Source: Euryarchaeota archaeon (GTDB lineage: Archaea; Thermoplasmatota; SW-10-69-26; JACQPN01). Taken from it: a DNA stretch of 64,000 nt. The notes beneath the pieces are model-generated. The model searched no databases. It saw nothing but the letters and a program-made list of their open reading frames with translations, and was not told where the DNA came from. Positions 42,660 to 51,679 of the stretch are shown here, one piece after another. The translations under genes and the position numbers were made by a program. Within the stretch, counting starts at the first letter, position 1. Every line of letters starts with the position of its first letter. The stretch is taken from assembly GCA_016207515.1 (NCBI GenBank), contig JACQPN010000021.1, forward strand, positions 62,001 to 126,000. Direction: 5' to 3'.

Positions 42660-42971
42660 ATGGCTCAAACGGCGCGAATCAGTCTGGCAGGCCACGACCC
42701 GACGAAGCTCGATCTCATCTGCAGGCAGATCAAAGAGATCGCTGAACGCACGGGTGTCGCGATGGCCGGCCCGATCCCGCTTCCGACCAAGAGGCTCACG
42801 GTGCCCATCAGGAAAAGCCCCGACGGCGAAGGCACGGCCACCGTCGAACGGTGGGAGATGCGCGTCCACAAGAGGCTCATCGATATCGACGCCGACGAGC
42901 GGGCGTTGCGGGCCTTGATGAGGATCCAGGTGCCGGATTCCGTGAACATTGAGATCGTCCTACGTTCGTAG
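42660..42971 (+). CDS. rps10: 30S ribosomal protein uS10
   Basis: The 103-residue protein is archaeal uS10: [19 protein letters not shown], the conserved loop [13 protein letters not shown], and the tail [16 protein letters not shown]. It is a 30S head protein. It has its own promoter and a ribosome site, in line with separation from EF-1A. Confidence 0.96.
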   Translation: MAQTARISLAGHDPTKLDLICRQIKEIAERTGVAMAGPIPLPTKRLTVPIRKSPDGEGTATVERWEMRVHKRLIDIDADERALRALMRIQVPDSVNIEIVLRS

Positions 42972-43006
42972 AGCGTTCTTAGAAGCTGATCGATGGCGAC
43001 GCACTC

Positions 43007-44215
43007 CTAACCGCGTCTACGGGCCGCGCTCTTACGCATTAGGGCCACCGCGCCTCCGATCAAGGCCGCGCCTTCGAACCCGGGGACCGCATTCCCGCCG
43101 TCACCTTGCCCCGTGGCGTTCCCATCCACCCTGCCGCCTTCCTTGCCCTCGTTCGATCGGTTGCCCCCGGCGCTCGTCTGGTTTGACGACGCCGTCCAAG
43201 GCGGCGTCTCTTCGCCGGGATCGAACCGGGTTATGGTGTCAAGGTCTTGCGTAAGGCCGGGCCAGCCGCCGAAGACGTACGCGTGCCTACCGTCGAAGAT
43301 CGCGGCGGAGGCGTGCGCGGGGGCCGGAAGCACCGCCGCGACCGCCGATAGCGAGTGGTTCGTCGGGTCGTACTTCGCGATGAGCGGGGTAGGGTTGCCG
43401 TAGTTCGAGGACCCGCCGAAGATGTACGCCGCACCGTCGGCGTAGACGCCGCTCGCGAACCCTCGCCCGGGAAGGAAAGTCGGTCCCATCGTCGAAACCG
43501 AGAGGCCCGCCGTATCGAAGCGCACGATCTCGGTCGACGGCCCGGGATCAGGCACGCCGCCGAACACGAAGGCGTTCGACCCGACTCGTACCGCGGCGGT
43601 CCCGGCCCGCCCGGAAGCGAATTGGCCCGGGGGCGGGAGGGTCGAAGCGACCCCGGTGGCGGGATCGTATCCCACGATCTTGTCGCTCGTAAGAAGCGCA
43701 GCGCCGGTGGTACCCCCGAAGATGAAGGCCGTTCTCCCGTCAAACACGGCACTCGTCCGTCCGACCGGCGATGGAAGGAGCGTCGGTCGCAGGGACGCCG
43801 TATCGGTCACGGGGTCGTAGACCACGATCTCGGCTATCTCCGAGATGCCTCTCGCCACACCGCCGAAGATGAACGCGTTCGAGCCATCGAAGACGGCACT
43901 CGTCGCATACCTTGCGTATGGGAGGCGTGCCGTCATCGTGAGGATGGAGTCGGTGGAAGGGTTGTACCTGAGTATGCGGTCATAGGTCGCGGATCCTTCG
44001 CTGGAGAACCCTCCGAAAAGGTACGCGCAGCCCCCGGGACACCCGGCGTCCGGGCGATCGCGGTCGTCCCAGATCGCGCTCATCTCCTGGCTCCTCGTCG
44101 GCAGTCGAGCGCCCATCGTGGTCACGGTGTCAGGAAGAGCGGAGGCCGCAGGCGCCAATGCCCCTAGGAGGGCGAGCATTGCAAGGAGGAAGCCAAGGAC
44201 GGCGCGTTTGCCCAT
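43007..44215 (-). CDS. secreted kelch-repeat beta-propeller with PGF-CTERM-like tail
   Basis: The 402-residue protein has a signal peptide (LGFLLAMLALLGALAPAASA) and about six kelch repeats with the motif AFIFGG/AYVFGG (NAFIFGGVARG, TAFIFGGTTGA, NAFVFGGVPDP, AAYIFGGSSNY, HAYVFGGWPGL). A glycosylatable linker (GGNRSNEGKEGG, DGNATGQGDGG) precedes AVPGFEGAALIGGAVALM and basic residues, a PGF-CTERM tail. It is likely surface-anchored and binds a ligand. The ATG at 44215 is supported by the signal peptide and a TATA box (CATATAAGAG) near 44248-44257. Confidence 0.87.
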   Translation of the reverse strand: MGKRAVLGFLLAMLALLGALAPAASALPDTVTTMGARLPTRSQEMSAIWDDRDRPDAGCPGGCAYLFGGFSSEGSATYDRILRYNPSTDSILTMTARLPYARYATSAVFDGSNAFIFGGVARGISEIAEIVVYDPVTDTASLRPTLLPSPVGRTSAVFDGRTAFIFGGTTGAALLTSDKIVGYDPATGVASTLPPPGQFASGRAGTAAVRVGSNAFVFGGVPDPGPSTEIVRFDTAGLSVSTMGPTFLPGRGFASGVYADGAAYIFGGSSNYGNPTPLIAKYDPTNHSLSAVAAVLPAPAHASAAIFDGRHAYVFGGWPGLTQDLDTITRFDPGEETPPWTASSNQTSAGGNRSNEGKEGGRVDGNATGQGDGGNAVPGFEGAALIGGAVALMRKSAARRRG

Positions 44216-44323
44216 CGGTAATCGACCGCGGTCGCTTTCCCACACGGGCTCTTATATGTTGTTGTCTCAAGACTTGGAACGCCGTATAGGGCACACTTGC
44301 CTTCCGTGCGGGCCCGCGCTTCG

Positions 44324-45586
44324 TCAACTTTCCAGGTAGTCGAGGTCCTTGCCGTACGTCTCCTTCAGGTTCCTTAGGGCTGCCAGGGAAATCAGTATGC
44401 ATGCGAGCCCGACGATGAGGGCGCTTCTCACGAGGCCGACGCTCAAGGCGAGTGTCTGGAAGGCGAGCGTGATCGGGACCACCGACCCCCGGATGAAGTT
44501 TGGCACCGTTGTCGTCACTGTGGAGCGGAGGTTCGTGCCGAACTGTTCTGAAGCCACGGTGACGAAGACCGCCCAGTACCCGACACCGAGCCCAAGGAGG
44601 AAACAGACGGCGTAGAACGCCTCCGCCGAGAGCCCGCGAGAGAAGATGAAGAGGAGGACCAGGGCCATCGTGAGGGGTTGCGACCAGAACACGACCCACC
44701 ATCGGCTCTTCCACTTCTGGCTCAAGACACCGAGGCCGAACCCGCCGAGCGCGGCACCTGCATAGTTGTACATAACGGCGGTCCCCGCGGAGACCGGACC
44801 CACCACACCGATGGCTGCGGCAAGCTCCGGCGAGAACGTCACGAGGATGCCGACGCTGTACCAGATGGGGAGGCCAATGAGGATGCAGGAGACGTACTTG
44901 ACCAGCCGCTCGCGTGATGAGAAGAGAAGGCGGATGTCCCCACGCCCGCTGGTCTGGGGCTTGAGGGCCTTGTACATCCCGGATTCGCGGAGTCTGAACC
45001 GCGCGAAAAGGAGGACGAGTCCGAGGCCGCCTCCGACGAGATATGCCGTCTGCCATTGGAACGCGTTCGCGACCATCACGGCAAAGACCGCCCCGAGGAT
45101 GCCGACACCCGCCACGATGGCGGTGCCGTAGCCGCGGGTCTCCGTCGACATGACCTCGCTCACGAGCGTCACGGCGGCCCCGAGCTCTCCCGCAAGCCCT
45201 ACCCCCGCGACAAACCGCAGTAATCCGTAGGTGGTCACGTCGGTCACGTAGGCGTTCGCGATCGTCGCTACGGAGTAGAGGAAGATCGACCCGAAAAGCA
45301 CCGAGATGCGGCCCCGCTTGTCGCCCAAGATCCCCCAAAGGATGCCGCCGACGAGTAGGCCGGCCATCTGCATGTTGAGGAGGAAGACGCCGGCGGAGAG
45401 CATTCCCGTCGCCGGGACCCCGAGAGTCTGGAGACTCGGCACGCGCACGATGCTGAAGAGGAGGAGGTCGTAGATGTCGACGAAGTAGCCAAGCGCCGAG
45501 ACGATGACCGTGCGGTTCAGGATGGCGCCGATCGTCGATGGCGCCCCGGGCGCGGTGGTCGGCATCGCTTCTCGGTCCTTCGTCAT
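44324..45586 (-). CDS. MFS transporter (sugar/metabolite:H+ symporter type)
   Basis: The 420-residue protein has twelve hydrophobic segments and MFS signatures: DIYDLLLFSIVRVP in helix 1, GILGDKRGRISVLFG (the G-D-x-x-G-R-[KR] loop 2-3 motif), RFVAGVGLAGELGAAVTLVSE in helix 4-5. This resembles metabolite:H+ symporters for organic acids or sugars. The ATG at 45586 (MTKDREAMP) is chosen; the open frame continues 31 codons upstream without a natural N-terminus. The substrate is unknown, and no enzyme genes adjoin it. Confidence 0.87.
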   Translation of the reverse strand: MTKDREAMPTTAPGAPSTIGAILNRTVIVSALGYFVDIYDLLLFSIVRVPSLQTLGVPATGMLSAGVFLLNMQMAGLLVGGILWGILGDKRGRISVLFGSIFLYSVATIANAYVTDVTTYGLLRFVAGVGLAGELGAAVTLVSEVMSTETRGYGTAIVAGVGILGAVFAVMVANAFQWQTAYLVGGGLGLVLLFARFRLRESGMYKALKPQTSGRGDIRLLFSSRERLVKYVSCILIGLPIWYSVGILVTFSPELAAAIGVVGPVSAGTAVMYNYAGAALGGFGLGVLSQKWKSRWWVVFWSQPLTMALVLLFIFSRGLSAEAFYAVCFLLGLGVGYWAVFVTVASEQFGTNLRSTVTTTVPNFIRGSVVPITLAFQTLALSVGLVRSALIVGLACILISLAALRNLKETYGKDLDYLES

Positions 45587-45703
45587 CCGGCCTCGCGAGG
45601 TTGCGACGCCTAGCACCAGGAAAGCGATGATGCGGACGCTATTCAAAGCTAGCGCATACCCTCGGCGAGACTTGCGCAAACGCTCGGGGAGATACGTTTC
45701 GCG

Positions 45704-45714
45704 ATATTTTTATA
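45704..45714 (+). promoter_or_regulatory. TATA element of the 45740 operon
   Basis: GATATTTTTAT lies 26-36 nt before the ATG at 45740, fitting a leaderless transcript. Confidence 0.55.
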
Positions 45715-45739
45715 CTCGGCCTCCGAATTAAATCCTGGG

Positions 45740-46483
45740 ATGCAAATGCCAGTGGACATACTCCAGATCCTCCTAGGATTCGTCACCGGTGTCGCGGCCA
45801 CCGCGATAGCCGTCGAAGCCTCGATGCGGAGATTCAAGAACCCAGAGCGCTCGTCTTTCACCGGAACTTGGGACCTCCACGAGATGGGGCCCCCGGGAAC
45901 GGTCTGCATCTCCGCCGAAAGGATCACGCGCGCGGCCATACCCCGCGGATCCAAGATCATGGTCAAGGAAAAGGGCGCGTTCGTGACACCTCAACTCCTC
46001 CAAAGCGCCGAGTGCCGCGTCAACCCGAAAGTGGCCGCGAACTTCGCGGTGGGAAACGACCGCGCGTTCGTCTTCTCCTCCCACATCCATGAAGGGGCCC
46101 GCGGGATCGAGACCGTGGACCAGGCTTTGGTCACCTCGCTCCAGAACGAGTTCGCTAGACTCTGGCGCGAAGCCGAGCTTTGCGTCGAAGAACTCTCCAT
46201 CGCGGAACTTTCGCGTTGGGACAACATCAGCGTGAGGACGAGCGGCATCGCCCGCGACGTTGTACGAGGCGCGGACGGGCTCTGCCTCATGCATGTCGCC
46301 GATGGGGGAGACGTCATCGAGGTCGTTGCAAACGACGATTGCATGCTCTTCAAGGGCGCGCCCGTGAAGGTCACGGGCAGGCTCATTAAGGGAAAAGGCC
46401 ATTCCACGATCCGGGCGGAACGCGTCGAGCGGTTGATGCCGAGCGAGCAGATCCACCGCGCGCTTCTCCAGCAGGTCAACTAG
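45740..46483 (+). CDS. membrane-anchored protein of unknown function
   Basis: The 247-residue protein has one N-terminal hydrophobic helix (ILQILLGFVTGVAATAIAVEA) and a soluble body of about 215 residues with three cysteines and a final beta section (GDVIEVVANDDCMLFKGAPVKVTGRL) that looks like a small OB- or barrel-type domain. I do not recognise a family. Its TAG is directly followed by the TTG of the deaminase gene, so the two are co-expressed. Confidence 0.72.
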   Translation: MQMPVDILQILLGFVTGVAATAIAVEASMRRFKNPERSSFTGTWDLHEMGPPGTVCISAERITRAAIPRGSKIMVKEKGAFVTPQLLQSAECRVNPKVAANFAVGNDRAFVFSSHIHEGARGIETVDQALVTSLQNEFARLWREAELCVEELSIAELSRWDNISVRTSGIARDVVRGADGLCLMHVADGGDVIEVVANDDCMLFKGAPVKVTGRLIKGKGHSTIRAERVERLMPSEQIHRALLQQVN

Positions 46484-47773
46484 TTGGGACTACTCGTCAA
46501 GGATGCGCTGATAGTCACCCAGGATGCCCGCCGCAGCGTGCTCAGGGCCGACATCCTGACCGATGGGAACCGCATCAAGGCGGTCGGCAAGGGCCTCAAG
46601 CGCCCGCGCGGCACTACGGTCATCGACGGGACCGGAAAGATCGCGTTGCCCGGCCTCATCAATTCACACACGCACTCTCCGATGACGCTATTTCGGGGCC
46701 TCGCGGACGACATGCCCCTGGAGAAATGGCTGAAAGACAGGATCTGGCCGGCGGAAGCGCGTCTTAAGGCACCTCTCGTCCGGGCCGGCGCCGACCTTGC
46801 GATGCTTGAGATGATATCGAGCGGTACTACCTCCTTCAATGACATGTATTTCTTTTCCGACGAGACGGCGAAGGCCTGCGAGAAGGCGGGGCTGCGCGGT
46901 TGGGTTGGGTTCCCCGTCCTCGACGCCGGGACACCGGAGATGAAGTACGATGCGATGCAACCCGCCGCCCGGAAATTCGTTTCCCGGTGGAACGGCGGCG
47001 GGCTCGTGACCCCCACCATCGCCCCCCACGCCGCTTACACGTGCAGCGCGAAGACCCTCGACTGGTGCGGGAAACTGGCCGAAGAGCTCGGCGTGATGCT
47101 CCACACCCACTGCGCCGAGACCCGCACCGAGACGCACGACGTCGAAGCGAAGTATAGCCGCCGTCCCTTGCGACAACTCATGGACCACGGTTGCGTGACT
47201 TCGAGGACGGTCCTTGCGCATTGCGGCTGGATCACCAAGGAAGAGATCCGCCTCATCGCCGGGGCGAAAGCAAAGGTCGCCCATTGCCCCGTTAGCAACA
47301 TGAAACTAGGCACGGGCGGCTCGATGCCGCTTCCCGAACTCTTGGAGGCCGGCGTCACGGTGGGCCTCGGAACCGATGGTCCGGCAAGCAACAACACGCT
47401 CGACATGTTCGAGACGATGAAATTCGCGGCCCTTGTCCACAAACAGAACCGTTGGGACCCGAGCATCGTCCCGGCGCAAGCCGCGCTCGACATGGCGACG
47501 AGAGGCGGTGCGGCGACGGTTGGAAGGTCGGCGGATCTTGGGTCCATCGAGGCGGGGAAACTCGCCGACATCGTCCTCGTCCGCACGGATGTCGCGCGCA
47601 TGCAGCCGCTCCACGACCCTGTGAGCCAAATCGTTTACGCGGCGCGGGGAACCGACGTTTCGGACGTGATAGTGGACGGTCGGGTCCTCATGCGGGACAA
47701 CCAGGTCACGACGCTGAACGCGGATCGCGTGATCAAGGCTGCGGCAAGGGCGGCGCGCAGGATAGCGGGCTAG
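46484..47773 (+). CDS. amidohydrolase: 5'-deoxyadenosine / S-adenosylhomocysteine / methylthioadenosine deaminase
   Basis: The 429-residue zinc hydrolase has the amidohydrolase metal motifs: HTHSPMTLFRG after LPGLINS, the mid histidines in HTHCAET and LAHCGW, and the aspartate in GLGTDGPASNN. It belongs to the MtaD/DadD group that deaminates adenine in SAM by-products (5'-deoxyadenosine, SAH, methylthioadenosine). Aminodeoxyfutalosine deaminases of menaquinone synthesis belong to the same superfamily, a possibility here because quinone genes lie at 55.4-58.6 kb. It starts with TTG right after the previous stop. Confidence 0.88.
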   Translation: MGLLVKDALIVTQDARRSVLRADILTDGNRIKAVGKGLKRPRGTTVIDGTGKIALPGLINSHTHSPMTLFRGLADDMPLEKWLKDRIWPAEARLKAPLVRAGADLAMLEMISSGTTSFNDMYFFSDETAKACEKAGLRGWVGFPVLDAGTPEMKYDAMQPAARKFVSRWNGGGLVTPTIAPHAAYTCSAKTLDWCGKLAEELGVMLHTHCAETRTETHDVEAKYSRRPLRQLMDHGCVTSRTVLAHCGWITKEEIRLIAGAKAKVAHCPVSNMKLGTGGSMPLPELLEAGVTVGLGTDGPASNNTLDMFETMKFAALVHKQNRWDPSIVPAQAALDMATRGGAATVGRSADLGSIEAGKLADIVLVRTDVARMQPLHDPVSQIVYAARGTDVSDVIVDGRVLMRDNQVTTLNADRVIKAAARAARRIAG

Positions 47774-47923
47774 GGGATTGCGGCAACTACCCGTCACGCG
47801 ATACGCCTCGCGGATACTTCGCACGGCAGGCCTAAACACCACCCCCTCGCCCGCCTGCGGGCGCCAACGCTTGACGCAATCAGGGGTCTGGCGCGATTCG
47901 GAGTACCATGATCTTCGTGCGAC

Positions 47924-48247
47924 TCAAGCCGGCAGCTGTAACATGCGAGACAGCACGGTCCCGGTCTCAGCTGTCAAATGTAACCCGTTTGAGCGCCCTC
48001 GTCGCTCCGCACGGACAAGACCAGCAGCCACCAAGCGGTCCACATGCCACTTCACGGTCGATTCGCGCCGCTCCAACAACCTGGAATGGAGCCGCTGATC
48101 GATGCCCGGCCGCAAGTAGATGTATCGGATTATCTCGCGGACACGCTCTCCGCGCGCTAGGGCATGCAATCTCTGCTCCAATTCGCCGAATCGGCCTCCG
48201 TTCAGGAAGAAACACTTCTCACGACCGAACGGCCTCAACGTTATGAG
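47924..48247 (-). pseudogene. winged-helix regulator, C-terminal part, 5' end cut off by an IS element
   Basis: The frame encodes a clear winged-helix domain at its C-terminus: HALARGERVREIIRYI, LLERRESTVKWHVDRLVAAG, then AERRGRSNGLHLT. Before it is a linker FGREKCFFLNGGRFGEL of the kind that joins such domains to an N-terminal membrane part in many archaeal proteins. The frame then runs into the left end of the IS3-like element at 48248. The N-terminal part is therefore missing. Translation from an internal start is possible but no promoter is left. Confidence 0.65.
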
Positions 48248-48326
48248 CCCTGGTGCGCGCCCCGTTTCCACTGCACAGGGGCAAGCGTGAAGAACGATCG
48301 ATGGTTTCACGGGCCGGGTGTGGCGC

Positions 48327-48635
48327 GTGAAGCAATCGAAATTTTCCCCGGAACAGCGTAGCGAGATCGTCGTTTCCCTTCTTGGCGGCCGTGTTTCGGC
48401 CGCCGAATTGCGCCGGGAACACCAGATCACGACCACGACCCTGTACCGATGGCGCGAGATCTTCCTTGAGGCCGCCTTGCGCGGCCTCCAAGGCGAGGGA
48501 CCGAGTCAACGCGAGGCCGAGCTCGAACGCGAGACGACGCGTTTGAAGGAGACGATCGGGGAGCTCGCGATGGCGAATTACGCGTTAAAAAAGGGGGCGT
48601 CGCTCTCGACCGGAAGGAAGGGGGGGCGTGTGTGA
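48327..48635 (+). CDS. IS3-like transposase OrfA (helix-turn-helix)
   Basis: The 102-residue protein has the OrfA pattern: KFSPEQRSEIVVSLLGG, a helix-turn-helix (SAAELRREHQITTTTLYRWR), and a leucine-zipper-like end (ELERETTRLKETIGELAMAN). It binds the IS ends. Its stop overlaps the OrfB start (GTGA), which suggests translational coupling in place of the common minus-one frameshift. A GTG at 48318 is an alternative start. Confidence 0.85.
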   Translation: MKQSKFSPEQRSEIVVSLLGGRVSAAELRREHQITTTTLYRWREIFLEAALRGLQGEGPSQREAELERETTRLKETIGELAMANYALKKGASLSTGRKGGRV

Positions 48636-49474
48636 CGTTCCTCGTCGAGAGGGGTGTGACGGTGAGTAGAGCCTGTTGGCTGGTGGGTCTGCCACGTCGC
48701 TCGTACTACTGCGAGCCGAAGGCCAGACCGCTTCGCGCGACGGACCCGGAGGTCCATCGCGCGGTTCTGGACCTCGCCGCAGAGCGGATCAGTTTCGGGT
48801 ACCGCCGCATCACGGCGATGGTCAGGCGCCTTCTTGGGAGGCGCGTGAACGAGAAGGCCGTTCGGCGGATTATGAAACTCGAGAAGCTCACCCTGCGGCC
48901 GTGCGTACAACCTCGTTCGAGGATTCCGAAGCAGCGCGGCAGGTTGTTGACGGACCGTCCCGACGAGGCGTACCAGATGGATCTCAAGTACATCTGGTGC
49001 GGGCGAGACGGCTGGGCCTACCTGCAAAACGTCGTCGATACTTGCACGAACGAGTGGCTCGGGTACGTCTTCGACAAGCGATGCGGGTCCCGGGAAGCCA
49101 TCCGGCTCCTCGAACAAGTCGTGATGAATCGCTTCCCCAGGACGTGTCGCGTCCAAGCGACGCGACTCCGCGTCGATAACGGTCCCTGCTATCGGGCCGA
49201 CGCATTTGTGAATCACGCGAAGGCCGTCGGATTCGAGGTCGAGCACATCCAGGTCCGTACACCGGAAGACAACGGCATGATCGAGAGCCTGCACGCCAAC
49301 CTAGACCGGGATTACCTCCGCCATGCCTCCTTCGACTCGTTCCGGGAGGCCGAAGCCTTCTTGGCTTCGGCCCACATCGACTACAACGAGGTCAAGCCGC
49401 AAAAGAGGCTCGGCTGGCGGACACCGAAAGAGTATTACGCGGAATTGATGACGAATGGACGCACAAACCTATAA
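48632..49474 (+). CDS. IS3-like transposase OrfB (DDE integrase)
   Basis: The 280-residue protein has the rve integrase core with catalytic D (YQMDLKYIW), D (RVDNGPCYR) and E (EDNGMIESLHANL), plus the N-terminal HTH_21-like region (FGYRRITAMVRRLLGRRVNEKAVRRIM, split here as FGYRRITAMV and NEKAVRRIM). The C-terminal YNEVKPQKRLGWRTPKEYY is also typical. The frame is intact, so the element may still be active. Confidence 0.92.
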   Translation: MTFLVERGVTVSRACWLVGLPRRSYYCEPKARPLRATDPEVHRAVLDLAAERISFGYRRITAMVRRLLGRRVNEKAVRRIMKLEKLTLRPCVQPRSRIPKQRGRLLTDRPDEAYQMDLKYIWCGRDGWAYLQNVVDTCTNEWLGYVFDKRCGSREAIRLLEQVVMNRFPRTCRVQATRLRVDNGPCYRADAFVNHAKAVGFEVEHIQVRTPEDNGMIESLHANLDRDYLRHASFDSFREAEAFLASAHIDYNEVKPQKRLGWRTPKEYYAELMTNGRTNL

Positions 49475-49508
49475 CGGGATGTGCAGAGAAACAGGTCGCA
49501 CACCAAGG

Positions 49509-50437
49509 TCAGGGCCCCCCAGATATGGAACGATTGGATAGTGTGGCACGCGCAAAGCGACCATCCAACGCCGCCCGGTTCGGATGAAACCGACGTGTTC
49601 GCATATCGAATATCGACGGGCGAGAAACGAGCTCTAGCTACAGGACCGTCCGTACAGAGCGTACCCATCATCTACGGCACGACCGTCGTGTGGCGCGATT
49701 TTCTCAAATCAGAAGGACGAATCCAACTCTGGACAGCTGACCTCGATACGGACCACTCGTCAATTCTCCCGATTCCCTTCAAGACTGAGCTTGGAACAAG
49801 GGGGCTTTACGAAGACCTAGTGCTTTTCGAATCCCAGACTGAGGACGTGAATATTCGAGGTCTTTACGTCCTAAACACCACGAGCGGCAACCTCACGCGA
49901 CTGACGGACTACATCGTTGGTTTGAGCGAGATCTGGAAAGATAAGGTCGTCTGGATTGCCGAACCCGACGAAAATCCGAGTAACCACACCCAGCTCATAC
50001 TTCATAATCTTTCCACTGGAACCAATCAAGTCCTAGCGGAATCGCCACCTGGTCTCAACGAGATGGACGTATACGAGAATCTCGTAGCCTACATGGTTGC
50101 GTCCGGACCCACGCCCCGCGACGACTGGGACATACACCTTCTTAACTTATCTGATGGGTCGTCCTCGGTCGTAGCATTTAATGAAACCGGACCCGCGCAC
50201 CAGGACCGCCCACGTGTAGCTGGCGACTGGATCGTGTACCAAGAGTACGTGCAAGGAATCCGCCGTAGTGACACCGTGAAAGCCTATCATGTCCCGACGG
50301 CCACACGTGTCACCGTCGCCGAAGGCAATTTCCAAGTGGGCATCGATGTCTGGGAGAACCGGGTCGTCTACACAGAGCTAAACTTGAAGGGTGACCGGGA
50401 CCACGTCTACCTACGGTGCCTGGAAACGCCACCGTGA
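49509..50437 (+). pseudogene. TolB-like beta-propeller protein, 5' end cut off by the IS element
   Basis: About 309 codons of a beta-propeller protein start directly at the right end of the IS element. Repeats follow a pattern such as IWNDWIVWHAQSD, VYENLVAYMVAS, VAGDWIVYQEYV and VWENRVVYTELN, each a strand with a W/V-V-x motif, as in TolB-type propellers. There is no signal peptide, since the 5' part is missing, so the gene is probably dead. It has two N-glycosylation-like sites (NTTSGN, NETGP). No start codon with a promoter remains. Confidence 0.65.
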
Positions 50438-50621
50438 GCACTGCAATTTTCGGAGAAAGACGCGCACATGCAACAAGCCAAATTCGATTTCCCACCCCTT
50501 CTTAGGTCCCGTCCCACGGCGCCCTCTGCAGGCTCAACTTAGGATCGTTGGCAGTTTGACTATAGCGTGACAGGGGTCTTGGCAAGGGCGCAGCAGAAGT
50601 GATTCGTCCGGTGATCTCGCG

Positions 50622-51533
50622 TCACCAGATGGAGAGCTCGCGGAAGGCTTGCATCCTCGCAGCGACGTCCTCTGAAGTCCGGTCCCGCAGCCCATCCACG
50701 CTGAACTTCTCGACGCAGAAGCTCGCCGCCGCGGAGCCCGCGATGACGGCCCGCCTCATCGAGTCCTCCGTCACCGTCCCATCGCGGGCAAGGCTTCCGA
50801 TGAAGCCGCCTGCGAACGAGTCCCCGGCTCCTGTGGGGTCGAACACCTCCTCAAGTGGCAGCGCAGGTGCGCTGAAAACACGGCTTCCGTTGAAGAGGAG
50901 AGCTCCATGTTCCCCCTTCTTCACGACGACGGTCGATGGGCCCATCTTCCGCACGAGTCCTGCGGCCTTCACGAGATTGTGCGTGCCGGAGAGTTCCCGG
51001 GCTTCCGAGTCGTTGATTATGAGGCAATCGACGCGGGCGATGACCTTGTCCAGGTCCTTGCGCGCCGTCTCCATCCAGAAGTTCATCGTGTCCATCACGA
51101 CGAGCTTCGGGCGCTTCTCCAACGAATCAAGGACCTTTGACTGTATCGCGGGCACGAGGTTGCCGAGGAAAAGGAACTCGCTCTGGCGGTAGGATTGGGG
51201 AAGTTTTGGGTCGAAGGTCCCAAGCGTGTTCAACTCCGTGAGCAACGTGTCGCGAGTGTTCAGGTCGAAATGGTAGCGTCCCGACCATCGGAACGTCTTC
51301 CCGCCTTTCACGGTCTCGAGTCCGGAGAGATCGACCCCTCGTTTCTCAAGGAACCCGAACGATCCTTTCTCAAGGTCGTCTCCGGCGACCCCTACGAAAC
51401 GGACAGGCGCGAAAAGTGACGCCGCCGCGCTTGCGTAGACGGCGCTTCCGCCGAGGACACGCTCCGCTTTTCCAAACGGCGTTTCAATGTCGTCGATGCC
51501 GATGGAGCCGACTATGAGGACCGGGGTTGGCAC
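50622..51533 (-). CDS. PfkB-family sugar or nucleoside kinase
   Basis: The 303-residue protein is a ribokinase-like kinase: N-terminal GSIGIDDIETPFG with the glycine pair LGGSAVYAS, middle NDSEARELSGT, and the catalytic DPTGAGDSFAGGFIGSL with the base Asp. It phosphorylates a sugar or nucleoside with ATP in the cytoplasm; the substrate is not readable. The GTG at 51533 is about 25-35 nt from a GTTAATCC box, giving a leaderless start. The 184-bp gap before it (50438-50621) shows nothing I can support. Confidence 0.9.
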   Translation of the reverse strand: MPTPVLIVGSIGIDDIETPFGKAERVLGGSAVYASAAASLFAPVRFVGVAGDDLEKGSFGFLEKRGVDLSGLETVKGGKTFRWSGRYHFDLNTRDTLLTELNTLGTFDPKLPQSYRQSEFLFLGNLVPAIQSKVLDSLEKRPKLVVMDTMNFWMETARKDLDKVIARVDCLIINDSEARELSGTHNLVKAAGLVRKMGPSTVVVKKGEHGALLFNGSRVFSAPALPLEEVFDPTGAGDSFAGGFIGSLARDGTVTEDSMRRAVIAGSAAASFCVEKFSVDGLRDRTSEDVAARMQAFRELSIW

Positions 51534-51679
51534 GAGGGCGACGAAGAGCGAGAAAGGATTAACACTTTGCCCCCCCGCGAAATGCTGTCAAACGGGTTCG
51601 CGAAGGCGTTCTCTGAACGAAAGTGGCTCCTTCGGCGCCTTCTCTTCCTTTGCTTCTTCCCGGCGCCCCAGGATCGACT

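Larger units (their letters stand above)
48248..49508 (+). mobile_element. IS3-family-like insertion sequence
   Basis: Imperfect terminal inverted repeats of about 27-30 bp bound the element: the left end reads TGGTGCGCGCCCCGTTTC (from 48251) and ends in CTGCACA; the right end, read inward from 49505, is TGGTGTGCGACCTGTTTC, ending CTGCACA. Three more partly matching bases outside extend the ends to 48248 and 49508. It has two overlapping transposase genes. I could not find a clean target-site duplication: the flanks TGAG and TCAG differ. Confidence 0.85.

Noticed and set aside
48244-49512. Target-site duplication of the IS3-like element
   Set aside because: The flanking bases TGAG and TCAG differ, and no 3-5 bp exact repeat is found at either choice of IS end.
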